NCBI GenBank assembly: GCA_014879845.1
Contig: JACSRI010000058.1
Coordinates: 1 to 57,372 of the forward strand
Direction: 5' to 3'
Source: Opitutaceae bacterium
GTDB taxonomy: Bacteria > Verrucomicrobiota > Verrucomicrobiia > Opitutales > Opitutaceae
DNA length: 57,372 bases
The translations under genes and the position numbers were made by a program. Below are positions 24,551-33,300 of the stretch, piece after piece (positions within the stretch are counted from its first letter, which is position 1; each line of letters begins with the position of its first letter). The notes beneath the pieces are model-generated. The model ran no database searches and had not been told where the DNA came from. It saw only the letters and a program-made list of their open reading frames with translations.

Positions 24551-25270
24551 ATGGTGCCGTTCGATCGTTGGGGCTCCGGTCACCTTGCTGCGCTCGGGCT
24601 GACGATGCTCGTGCCAGCTGTACTCGCCATGTGGACACGCCGAGCGCCGGGTGGCCGGGCGCGGCGGATCGCCGAGAGCCTTTTCGTCGCCATGCTGGTC
24701 GGGGAGACCGTCTGGCGTTTGGTATGGCGCTGGAGAGCCGGTGATCTGCCGCCGGTGCATGAGCTGGCGCCGATGCATTTGTGCGACTGGGCGCTGTGGG
24801 CCTGTGTCGCGGCGTGCCTGGGGCGCCGCAGGCTGGCATTCGAGTGCGCCTACTTCTGGGGGCTCGCCGGTACGCTGCAGGGACTGGTGACTCCGGACCT
24901 CGCCCACGACTTTCCTTCCACCCACTACTTTCTCTTCTTCATGGGGCACGGTGGGATCGTGGGGTGCGTGCTCTACCTGACCGCGTCAGGCGCATTCCGT
25001 CCGACGTGGGGATCGGTGCGGCGCGCCTACGTCGGTTTGCTCATCTACGGCGCGACCGCCGGCCTCTACGATGCGCTTACCGGGACCAACTACGGTTACC
25101 TGCGGGCCAAGCCCGGCGTGGCTTCGTTGCTCGATCACCTCGGGCCCTGGCCATGGTACATCGGCTCGCTTCTCGCCGTCGCGGCGGTGAACTTCGTGCT
25201 GCTCTACCTGCCGTGGGCCGTGGTCGATTGGTGCCGGCGGGGATCCGCGGGGGCGGCCGATCCGGCCTGA
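24551..25270 (+). CDS. TIGR02206/YwaF family integral membrane protein
   Basis: This 239-residue protein has about six transmembrane helices. The landmarks of the YwaF family are visible: PMHLCDWALW, FWGLAGTLQGLVTPDL, FFMGHGGIV and ALTGTNYGYLRAKP. Its biochemical role is not established. It starts 52 bases after the fusion gene and could be co-transcribed. It converges with the M48 protease gene. Confidence 0.85.
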   Translation: MVPFDRWGSGHLAALGLTMLVPAVLAMWTRRAPGGRARRIAESLFVAMLVGETVWRLVWRWRAGDLPPVHELAPMHLCDWALWACVAACLGRRRLAFECAYFWGLAGTLQGLVTPDLAHDFPSTHYFLFFMGHGGIVGCVLYLTASGAFRPTWGSVRRAYVGLLIYGATAGLYDALTGTNYGYLRAKPGVASLLDHLGPWPWYIGSLLAVAAVNFVLLYLPWAVVDWCRRGSAGAADPA

Positions 25271-25304
25271 GATCGACGCGTGTCCGCGCCCGACAAGGGA
25301 GTGC

Positions 25305-27488
25305 TCAGCGCGGGGGCGCGCTGGCGGTTGGCACGACCACGACGAAATCACCGAGCAAGCGTGCGAGCGCATCCTCGTGCCGATCGGCGAAACGCGCCAC
25401 GCACTGGAGCGCATTCACCAGCGGATGCGCCGCGCTGTCGTGCTCGTGCTGCAGGTAGTCCTTCATCGTCGCGCCGGCCGGCATCTCAGGGAACGGACAG
25501 GGGTGGGTGCTGAACGGGAGGACCGCCTTGCCCACCTCCTCCGCGAGTCCGCGGACGGCCAGGGTGGCGACATGGATGGCGTGGGTCATGTCGTGTTGTT
25601 GATGCGTGGCGATCTGCTGCAGCAGCGGATGCATCCGGATGGCCATCTCCCGCGCCCGCAGGGCGAGGGGCGAGTGTGCGGCCAGGGCACGCAGCAGCGA
25701 CCAGCCTGCCTGCGGGTCCGCTGCGCCGACGGGACGCTGAGGCGACTGCATCGAGACCGATGCCGCGAGCCCAAGTGCCGCGGAGGCGGAACGCCCGAGT
25801 TCCTGAAGGGGAGGCCCGAGCGCATCGCGTCGTTCGCGGCGGGCCTTGAGTTCGTCGAGCGCACTTGCGTGGCCGTGGACATGGGCCGTATCGGGAACCT
25901 GGCGACCGGTGTCGACGAATCTTGCGGCGAGGAGCAACTCCGCGACTGACTGCCTCTCGACCGAGGCTTGGGCCTCGGCCCAGGCCTCGAGGTCGGGCCT
26001 GAGACGCGCGACGCACGCCGCATGCGACTCGGCCGCGGCTGTCGCGGAGGCGAGGTCTGCCGACGGCGGCGTCTCCGGGAGGTCCAGCGGAATCGCGCTG
26101 GGCGGAAGCGAGCCGAGGAAGGTCGCGGCGCGACGATGTCGTTCCTGGCGCACCTCGTCGTGCCCCTCGATCTCGCGATTGTCGACGAGGGCGATGCGCT
26201 GGAGCTGGACGCCGGCGAGAACCGTGTAGTGGTGCCGGGTCGCGGTGTGGGTGACTGCGGCGAGGTTCTGGAAGAGCACCGTGGCCGGCTCGTCGGTCTG
26301 GAAGATGCCGGGCGCGTCGAGCCGGGCGGCCGCGGCCTTGCGGGCTTTGCCGGATGGATGCGTGTCGAACAGCCCGGTCTCCTCCTTCTCGCCCGCCTCG
26401 TCGATCCTGGCGCGAATCTCCGCCGGCAGGCGTCGTGCGGCGCTTGCGATCAGCGCCGGGATGTCGCGCGGCAGGCGTCCGGCCTGGAAGTGTTCGCCGA
26501 CCAGGTTCCAGGTCTGATTCGCACCGACGCTCAGGTGCACGATGCGGTCATGCGTCTTCGCGAAGGCGGCACTCCCGCAGAGCCGCGCCTCGCAGGAATC
26601 GGCATCGAACTCCATCTGCCGAAGCAGGTATGAGCTGATCACATGGCCGGTCCACATCATGCACCAGAGGATCCGGCGGCCGAGCCAGACGAAGGCTTGC
26701 GCGAGGTAGCCGATCAGCGAGATCCAGCCGCCCTGGTTGGCCGTGCCCTGGACGAACTCGTCCCAGCTGTCGCGCTCGTAGACGACGCGGGCGAACCATG
26801 CGCTCACGCGTCGAATGATGTTCGACAGCCGCATACCGCCGCCCTGGGCGAAGTGGCCGAACTCGTGCGCGAGCACGCCGGTGAGTTGCTGGAGTGACAT
26901 CCCGGTGACGAGAGGCAGTCCGATGGTCAGGCGCAGGCGGCCGAAAACGAAGGCGAGGAGCCCGGGTTCAAATCCGGCCGAGGCGTTGACCTCGCAGTCG
27001 ACCGCGATAGTGCGCGGCACCGGCGCGCCGAGGATGCGGCAGATGCGCTCGACGAGGGCCCAGACGGCCGGCTCGTCCTCGCGCGTGATCAGCACGGGTT
27101 CCGGACCGCGCTTAGGCCGGGAGAGCAGGGGCTTCACGAGTGCGACGAGCAGGGCGACCCCGGCGAAGAGGGGACCACAGTAGGCCAGCAGGATGACCTT
27201 GATGTTGCGCACCGGTATGATGATCAGGCCGTGTGTGGCCCACCAATACACGCACCAGGTCGCGGCCCCGACGAGCAGGAGATAGATCGCCGGGAGCAGC
27301 AGCATCGTCAGCGCCACGGCGGCCATGGCCATGCGGTAGGTCAGGCCAAGCGGATGCTTGGGGACGGTGTCGGTCCGAAAGTGGCGCAGAATCGCCTCGG
27401 CATCGCCGGGCTGGATCGTGGCCGGGGAGGCGGCAGCCTCCGCCGGCGGGTTCGTGGGTGCGAAACCAAGGGGTCGTGCGGACGGCAT
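25305..27488 (-). CDS. M48 family membrane metalloprotease with a long C-terminal region
   Basis: This protein of about 727 residues has two to three membrane helices (about residues 55-125) and a peptidase M48 core with zinc motif HEFGH near residue 208. A later glutamate sits in QMEFDADSC, the usual third ligand, with a further helix (LIGYLAQAFVWLG) in between. The family (HtpX, Oma1, Ste24) cleaves membrane proteins. The C-terminal ~330 residues are helical and unlike HtpX, which is about 290 residues in total. The ATG at 27488 is preferred; a TTG at 27509 is in frame. Confidence 0.87.
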   Translation of the reverse strand: MPSARPLGFAPTNPPAEAAASPATIQPGDAEAILRHFRTDTVPKHPLGLTYRMAMAAVALTMLLLPAIYLLLVGAATWCVYWWATHGLIIIPVRNIKVILLAYCGPLFAGVALLVALVKPLLSRPKRGPEPVLITREDEPAVWALVERICRILGAPVPRTIAVDCEVNASAGFEPGLLAFVFGRLRLTIGLPLVTGMSLQQLTGVLAHEFGHFAQGGGMRLSNIIRRVSAWFARVVYERDSWDEFVQGTANQGGWISLIGYLAQAFVWLGRRILWCMMWTGHVISSYLLRQMEFDADSCEARLCGSAAFAKTHDRIVHLSVGANQTWNLVGEHFQAGRLPRDIPALIASAARRLPAEIRARIDEAGEKEETGLFDTHPSGKARKAAAARLDAPGIFQTDEPATVLFQNLAAVTHTATRHHYTVLAGVQLQRIALVDNREIEGHDEVRQERHRRAATFLGSLPPSAIPLDLPETPPSADLASATAAAESHAACVARLRPDLEAWAEAQASVERQSVAELLLAARFVDTGRQVPDTAHVHGHASALDELKARRERRDALGPPLQELGRSASAALGLAASVSMQSPQRPVGAADPQAGWSLLRALAAHSPLALRAREMAIRMHPLLQQIATHQQHDMTHAIHVATLAVRGLAEEVGKAVLPFSTHPCPFPEMPAGATMKDYLQHEHDSAAHPLVNALQCVARFADRHEDALARLLGDFVVVVPTASAPPR

Positions 27489-27601
27489 GGGGTTCGTCGC
27501 TGAGGACAACGCCGCGTCCCGCGCGAGTCGAGTCCGGCCCGACGCGTCTGGCGGCTATCAGCGTGGCCTGATCGCGCCGAAAGAACGGCTTGGGTCCACG
27601 G

Positions 27602-27919
27602 TTAGTGCGTGAGCGCACCCGCCGCGAAAGCCAGCAACGCAACTGTACCCGCGAGGCCCATGATCAGGCCGAATACCGCGCGTCCCATGCCGCGGCGCGG
27701 TTTTGGTTCGGCCCGGCTCTTGCGGATGTCGCTGATCGCGACCAGTGAGACCGCGATCGCGAACGGCGCGGGGAGGAGTAGCACCGAGAGGAGTCCCAGG
27801 TACCCGGCGACGATGGCCCAGCCAGATCGGCCGATCGGCACGAGCATGCGCATCGCCGGGTCGTCCTCCGGGGCGCGCGCCGATCTCGGAATCGGAGGCG
27901 GGGCGGCCGGCGATGTCAT
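27602..27919 (-). CDS. DUF4190 small membrane protein
   Basis: This 105-residue protein has a Pro-rich cytoplasmic N-terminus, then two transmembrane helices (GYLGLLSVLLLPAPFAIAVS and FGLIMGLAGTVALLAFAAGA) joined by a basic loop (DIRKSRAEPKPRRGMG). This is the DUF4190 layout. Function unknown. It lies 29 bases after the DUF5069 gene on the same strand and 113 bases before the protease gene, so all three may share a transcript. Confidence 0.75.
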   Translation of the reverse strand: MTSPAAPPPIPRSARAPEDDPAMRMLVPIGRSGWAIVAGYLGLLSVLLLPAPFAIAVSLVAISDIRKSRAEPKPRRGMGRAVFGLIMGLAGTVALLAFAAGALTH

Positions 27920-27948
27920 GGGGCGCAGCGGCGTGTCGCGTCGAGAGA

Positions 27949-28413
27949 TCAGAAGGTGACCTTGGCGCGCTCGACCGCAGGGTCGCGTCCTTCGTCCCAA
28001 TCGAGCACGTCGAACATTGTCTCGATCGGTTTGCCCGTGAGGCCGAACTGCTGGATGCGCTGTTGCACCATGGCGGAGGCGACATCGCGCCAGCCTCGCT
28101 TCATCAGGAACGTGGACCAGATCTCGCATTCCTCGTCGGTGCGCGGTTTGCCGACGCTGTGCGCCCACGTGAGGATCTCCTCGTCGGTGCCGCCGGTGAG
28201 CGTTCGCTTGACCAGATCGCCGTAGTGGACGCCCAGGAAACGGCAACAGCGCGCGTCAAACATGGTGGGCGATCCCAAGTCGCCGAGGTTGGACTGATAC
28301 TCCACAGGGAGCAGGCCGGCGGCATGCAGGCGGATCTTGTCGAGCATGCGCCCGAAGTAGACGAGGCGGCCAACCTTGGCGTACGGGCTGCGCAGACCGG
28401 GAACGTGAGCCAT
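27949..28413 (-). CDS. DUF5069 protein
   Basis: This 154-residue soluble protein begins MAHVPGLRSPYAKVGRLVYFGRMLDKIRL, with the family's PYAKVGGLVYFGRMLDKIRLHA-like opening. It also has DARCCRFLGVHYGDL and GGTDEEILTWA. DUF5069 proteins are frequent in Verrucomicrobiota and Planctomycetota; no function is established. No signal peptide or membrane helix is present. It is probably the first gene of the minus-strand run with the DUF4190 and M48 genes. Confidence 0.85.
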   Translation of the reverse strand: MAHVPGLRSPYAKVGRLVYFGRMLDKIRLHAAGLLPVEYQSNLGDLGSPTMFDARCCRFLGVHYGDLVKRTLTGGTDEEILTWAHSVGKPRTDEECEIWSTFLMKRGWRDVASAMVQQRIQQFGLTGKPIETMFDVLDWDEGRDPAVERAKVTF

Positions 28414-28528
28414 GCGTGGGAACTAAGGGACTGGTACAGCCGTTGGCAATGCCGCAGCAGGGGGCATCGGGATTGGATTGCCCCGGCGCGATGAATGCGG
28501 CGAGGCTCGGTGGCGTCCTATCCCGCGC

Positions 28529-29317
28529 ATGCACATCGTCGCCCCGCAGCTTCCCGCATCCCTGTCACGCCACTTACGGTTCCGGGCGCTCGCCTGGCTC
28601 GCGATGCTCGGCATCGGGCTCGCGGGCCTCATCGTTCCGGTGCGCGCGCAGCCGATGCCGGCCGAGGACCCGCTGCTCGATGAGCGGACCATCATCGCCG
28701 TCTTTGAGGATATGCTCGGCCGCGAACCGACCCGCCGCGAGGTGCGGGAGTGGCGGTCGCGCAGCGAGGGCATGACCGTGGAGGAACTCGAGGACGAGAT
28801 CCGCCACACCCGGGAGTTCCGGAACCTCACGCCGGAAAAGGTGATCACCGACGCGTTCCGCGACCTGCTCGAGCGCGACCCCGATCCGGACGGGATGCGG
28901 CACTACCGGCGGCGCATGATCGAGCGCGGTTGGACCGCTGGCGACGTGCGCGACGCGATCCGGTCGAGCGACGAGTATCGCACCAAGCGGGCCGACGACA
29001 TCATCGACCGCGCCTTCGACGATCTTCTCGAGCGGGCTCCGACGGCCGCCGAACGCGACGAGTATCGCCGGCGTTTGCTCAAGGACGGCACCGAGGACGG
29101 CATCCGGCGCAATATTAAGAAGACCGAGGAATACAAATACACGATTCCCCGGCAGAAGATCACCAAGGCCTACCAGGAGATCCTGGGGCGCGATCCCGAT
29201 CCCGAGGGCCTCGAGAACTACCGCAAGCGCATGATCAACGACGGCTGGAGCATCGACCGCGTGCGCGACGCCCTGTTGAAGAGCCCGGAATACCGGAAGA
29301 AGTATCCGAGAAAGTGA
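28529..29317 (+). CDS. Exported protein with four DUF4214-like repeats
   Basis: This 262-residue protein has a signal peptide (about residues 18-40, ending VPVRAQP) followed by four ~50-residue helical repeats. The repeat consensus is (I/V)I..AF.D(L/M)LGR.PD..G...YR.R(M/L)...G.(S/T)...VRD.(I/L)..S.EYR.K. Copies begin near residues 53, 108, 157 and 206. This matches DUF4214 modules of extracellular proteins. Two copies carry DPDPDG/DPDPEG, an Asp spacing like calcium loops. Likely periplasmic or surface-located; function unknown. Confidence 0.72.
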   Translation: MHIVAPQLPASLSRHLRFRALAWLAMLGIGLAGLIVPVRAQPMPAEDPLLDERTIIAVFEDMLGREPTRREVREWRSRSEGMTVEELEDEIRHTREFRNLTPEKVITDAFRDLLERDPDPDGMRHYRRRMIERGWTAGDVRDAIRSSDEYRTKRADDIIDRAFDDLLERAPTAAERDEYRRRLLKDGTEDGIRRNIKKTEEYKYTIPRQKITKAYQEILGRDPDPEGLENYRKRMINDGWSIDRVRDALLKSPEYRKKYPRK

Positions 29318-29518
29318 GACTCGGCGGCCGTGGGGCCGGCCGCCAGGCAGGCGAAACACCGTCGGCGGCCTCCGGATTCGGCGTGGATCGCCGGCGGCGA
29401 ACGGCGGTCAGCGGGTGAAGCTCGGGATTGCATCGACGCTGCGCTTCCTTGTCTTCAGCGCCCTTCCTGTGGTGGGCGCGGCCTGCCGCTTCTGATCCGG
29501 GGAGTCCGTCCCTGCGCG

Positions 29519-29556
29519 CAAAAGCCGCGGCGCCCGTCCGGGTGCCGCGGCTTTTG
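29519..29556 (-). terminator. Terminator downstream of the SYLF gene
   Basis: A perfect 13-bp stem CAAAAGCCGCGGC (29519-29531) pairs with GCCGCGGCTTTTG (29544-29556). On the minus strand the T-run is part of the stem, 13 bases past the SYLF stop. It may also end the DUF4214 transcript. Confidence 0.8.
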
Positions 29557-29569
29557 TGTGTTCTCCGGA

Positions 29570-30226
29570 CTACTTCAACTCGGGGCTGTAGTTGTATTTC
29601 TGGCCGCCGAGCGAGGCTTCGTACATCAGGCCGCCCTTCGCGAGGGTGAACACGGCCATGCCGTCGGTGTAGGCGGTCTTGGCCTGCGCGCTGCCGGCGC
29701 CGGCTGTGGCGCCGCCGGCCGTGCTGGCCTGGGCGCTGGCTCCGACGGTCAGCGCCACGGCGGAGGCTTGCGCTCCGAACTCGAAGTTGCCGCCGGTGAA
29801 CCGCGTGTAGGCGGTCTCGTTCTCGAAGAAGATGATCTGCGAGTAGGCCTGGCCGCCGGCCTGGAAACCGATCGTAAGCTGCGTCATCTTCGAGATGCCG
29901 GTGAGCTGGCCCTGCTTGAAGACCCAGCCGGCGCCGTGCGCGCCGCCAATGCCGAGGCCGCCCTTCCCGATGGTCGGGAAGACCACGCAGCCGTAGCTGC
30001 CGGAGAAATACGGCCCCAGCGCTCCGGACTTCTCGAACTCGATGAGCGCGGACTGCACGGCGAGGCGGTCCTCCTCCTTGGGAATGCCGACGCTGGATTG
30101 CTTCAGGACCGTGACCGGATCGACGATGATCGACGGCTTGGACTTGGCGATGAAGACAACGATGGCGACGGCGAGCACGAGGACGCCGCCTCCGATCATG
30201 AGGAGTTTCTTTTTGTCCATGTTCAT
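29570..30226 (-). CDS. Membrane-anchored SYLF (YSC84-like) lipid-binding protein
   Basis: This 218-residue protein has an N-terminal anchor (MDKKKLLMIGGGVLVLAVAI) and a SYLF domain. Visible features are GALGPYFSGSYGCVVFPTIG, IGGAHGAGWVFKQG, MTQLTIGFQAGGQAYSQIIF and a final GLMYEASLGGQKYNY. SYLF domains bind acidic phospholipids. An Ala/Gly/Thr-rich insertion (ASAQASTAGGATAGAG) lies near residue 170. It lies 133 bases downstream of uvrA on the same strand but ends in its own terminator. Confidence 0.87.
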   Translation of the reverse strand: MNMDKKKLLMIGGGVLVLAVAIVVFIAKSKPSIIVDPVTVLKQSSVGIPKEEDRLAVQSALIEFEKSGALGPYFSGSYGCVVFPTIGKGGLGIGGAHGAGWVFKQGQLTGISKMTQLTIGFQAGGQAYSQIIFFENETAYTRFTGGNFEFGAQASAVALTVGASAQASTAGGATAGAGSAQAKTAYTDGMAVFTLAKGGLMYEASLGGQKYNYSPELK

Positions 30227-30359
30227 AACGCGCAGTGATTAGACTTAGGTGAAACGACCACTTCGGCTGTGAACAAGAGTGCCTGTCCAGCCGGTCACGG
30301 TCGACTCGATTCCACGGCGAGTCAGCGCCAGCGCGTCGGCGCGCGGCCGGGCGGCGCGA

Positions 30360-33300
30360 TCACGCGCCGAGCCGCGACCGGAGGTACGGCCCCGTCGGGC
30401 TCTTGCGCGCGCGCAGGATGCCGTCGAGCGCGCCCTGATACACGATGCGTCCGCCCTCCGGTCCACCGCCTGGACCGACCTCGACGAGGTAGTCGGCCTC
30501 GGCGAGAAGATCGAGGTGGTGCTCGATCACGACGACGGTGTGGCCCTGGTCGACGAGCCGGTGCAGCAGGCGGATGAGTTTTTCGCAGTCGCTCAGGTGC
30601 AGGCCGATGGTCGGTTCCTCGAGCAGGTAGAGGTTGCGGGGCTGCTCGCCGCGCTTGCGCTCGGCGTAGCTCTGCAGGCCGTGCGTGAGTTCGGTCACGA
30701 GCTTGAGACGCTGGGCCTCACCGCCGCTGAGGGTGGGGCTGCTCTGACCGAGCGTGAGGTAGCCGAGCCCGGTCTCGACCATGAGCTGCATCGTCTCGCG
30801 CAACTGGGCATGGAAGTCGAAGAACGTGGCGGCCTCCTCGAAGCTGAGCGCGAGCACGTCGGCGATGGTCTTGCCCTTCCAGGTGATGTCGGCGAGTTCC
30901 GGACCATAGCGGGTGCCACCGCAGGCGTCGCACGGAAGGTAGGTGTCGGGCATGAAACTCATCTCGAGCTTCACGCGTCCGGCGCCGGCGCAGGTCTCGC
31001 ATCGGCCGCCCGCGGTATTGAAGGAAAAGCGCCCGGCGTTGTAGCCGCGCATCTTGGCCTCGGGCAGATTCGCGAAGAACTGGCGGATGAGGTCGAACGC
31101 GCCGAGGTAGGTCGCGGGCGTCGAGCGCGGGGTCTTGCCGATCGGGGACTGGTCGACCTCGATGACGGTGCGGAATCCGTGCGCGCCGCGCAACTCGGCG
31201 AATGGGATTTCAGATTTCGAATCCGAGATGTGAGATCCGTCGTCAAGACGCTGGAACTCGCGGCCGGTGAGCTTGGCCTTGCCGTGCTTGATCGCGCAGG
31301 TCACGGCGGGATGCAGGATGTCGCGCACGAGCGTGGACTTCCCGGCGCCGGACACGCCGCTGACCATGATGAGCCGGCCGAGCGGCAGGTGCAGGTCGAC
31401 ATCGCTCAGGTTGCGGAAGGACACGCCGGTGAGGTGCATCCACGCCTTGGATGCGGACGCGGCCGGCAGGTCGCGACGCCGGCCCAGCAGCGGATGGGCG
31501 ATGTGCCGGGCGAGAAAGCGACCAGTGAGCGAGTCGGGATTGGCCTTCAGTTCGGCGAGTGTGCCGTTCGCGAGGAGGCGGCCTCCGTGGATGCCGGCGC
31601 CGGGGCCGAGGTCGATGATGCGGTCGGCGCGCTCCATGAGCGCGTCGTCGTGCTCGACGACGAGGAGCGTGTTGCCCTTGTCGCGCAGCTCGAGGAGCGT
31701 GGCGATGAGCCGGTCGTTGTCTCGGGCGTGCAGTCCGATGCTGGGCTCGTCGAGCACGTAGAGCACACCGGCCAGGTTGGTGCCGAGCTGGGCGGCGAGG
31801 CGGATGCGCTGGGCCTCGCCGCCGGAGAGCGTCTCGGTGGCACGGTCGAGCGAGAGGTAGCCGAGGCCGACATGCGCCATGAACTTAAGCCGCTCCTCGA
31901 CCTGAGGGATGATGTCCGCGGCGATGAGTCGCCCGCGCTTGTCGAGGGCGAGGTGGCGCAGGTGGCGAAGGAGGGCGTCCGGCGTGCTGCGCGTGAGCTC
32001 GGGGAGGGCGAGCCAGTGGCCGCCCTTGAGCGGGAGCTTGACCGCGCGGGAGATGCGATTGAGCCGCTCGCCGCCGCACTCCGGGCACGGTTGCGTGGCG
32101 AGGTTCTCGAGGTCGTCGGGGTCGAGGCTGTGCGCGAGATCGGCGAGTTCGGGCGGCAACGGCTCGTCGTCGTCGCGCTTGTCCAGCATCCACGGATAGA
32201 TGTGGCCGTGTCCGCGGCAGGCCGGGCACCAGCCTTTGGGCGAGTTGAACGAGAAGTGCTTTGGATCGAGTTCGGGGAAGGACTCCCCGGTCGCGGCGTC
32301 GGTGCGCGTGGTGGAGAACCAGTGGAGCGCGGGACGAGCCGAGTCACGACGCTGAATCTTCGCCGGCGTGGAGCCCGACTCGAACAGGACGAAGCAACTG
32401 CCGCGACCCAGACGCAAGGCCTCGGCGAGGCGCGTGCGCACCTCGTGACGCTCGCGGCGGGCGGCGCGCAGGTCGGCGACGACGACCTCGATGTCGTGCT
32501 CCTTGTAGCGATCGAGTTTCTGGAACCGTTCGGTGAGAACCAGTCGCCCATCCACGCGGAGCCGCTCGTAGCCGTGGTCGGTCGCCCAGGTGGCCAGCGG
32601 CTGGTGGTGGCCCTTGCGGCCGCGCACGATCGGGGCGAGCAGGAGGATCTGCTTCGCGGTGCGTGCGGGTCTCGTCGCGAGCAGCCGGGTGAGCCCGTCG
32701 AGGAGTTCTTCCTCGGTCTGCGGCAGCACGGGCTGTCCGGTGGCGGGGTTGTGCTGCACGCCGACGCGCGCGTAGAGGAGGCGCAAATACTGGGCGACTT
32801 CGGTGATCGTCGCGACCGTGGACTTGCGGCTGCCGCGGGTCACGCGTTGCTCGATCGCGACCGTGGGCGGGATGCCGGTGAGGCGGTCGATGTGCGGCCG
32901 CGGCAGTTGCTCGACGAACTGCCGCGCGTAGGGCGACATCGACTCCATGAAGCGCCTCTGGCCCTCGGCGAACACGATGTCGAAGGCGAGCGTCGACTTG
33001 CCGGAGCCGGAGACACCGGTGACGACGGAGAGCTCGCGATGCGGGATGCAGACGGAGAGATTCTGCAGGTTGTTCTCACGAGCGCCGGTGATGGAGAGGA
33101 CCGGTCGGACCTCCGAGGGGCGGACAGCGGCGCGGGCGTCGGCGCCGTAGGTGCCGGGAGTCTCGGCGGCGAGCAGGGCGGGCACTGCCGAACCGCCGGC
33201 CAGCGCGGCGCGCAGAAACGGCGCGGTCGCGGTGGACGTGCCGGCGATCTGCTCCGGTGTGCCCACGGCGACAATACGACCGCCGCCGGCCCCGGCTTCA

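Noticed and set aside
24498-24551. Extra gene between the fusion and YwaF-type genes
   Set aside because: Only 52 bases, with no reading frame or motif.
26961-26977. tRNA T-arm-like stretch GGGTTCAAATCC
   Set aside because: It lies inside the M48 protease coding sequence and no acceptor, D or anticodon arm can be built around it.
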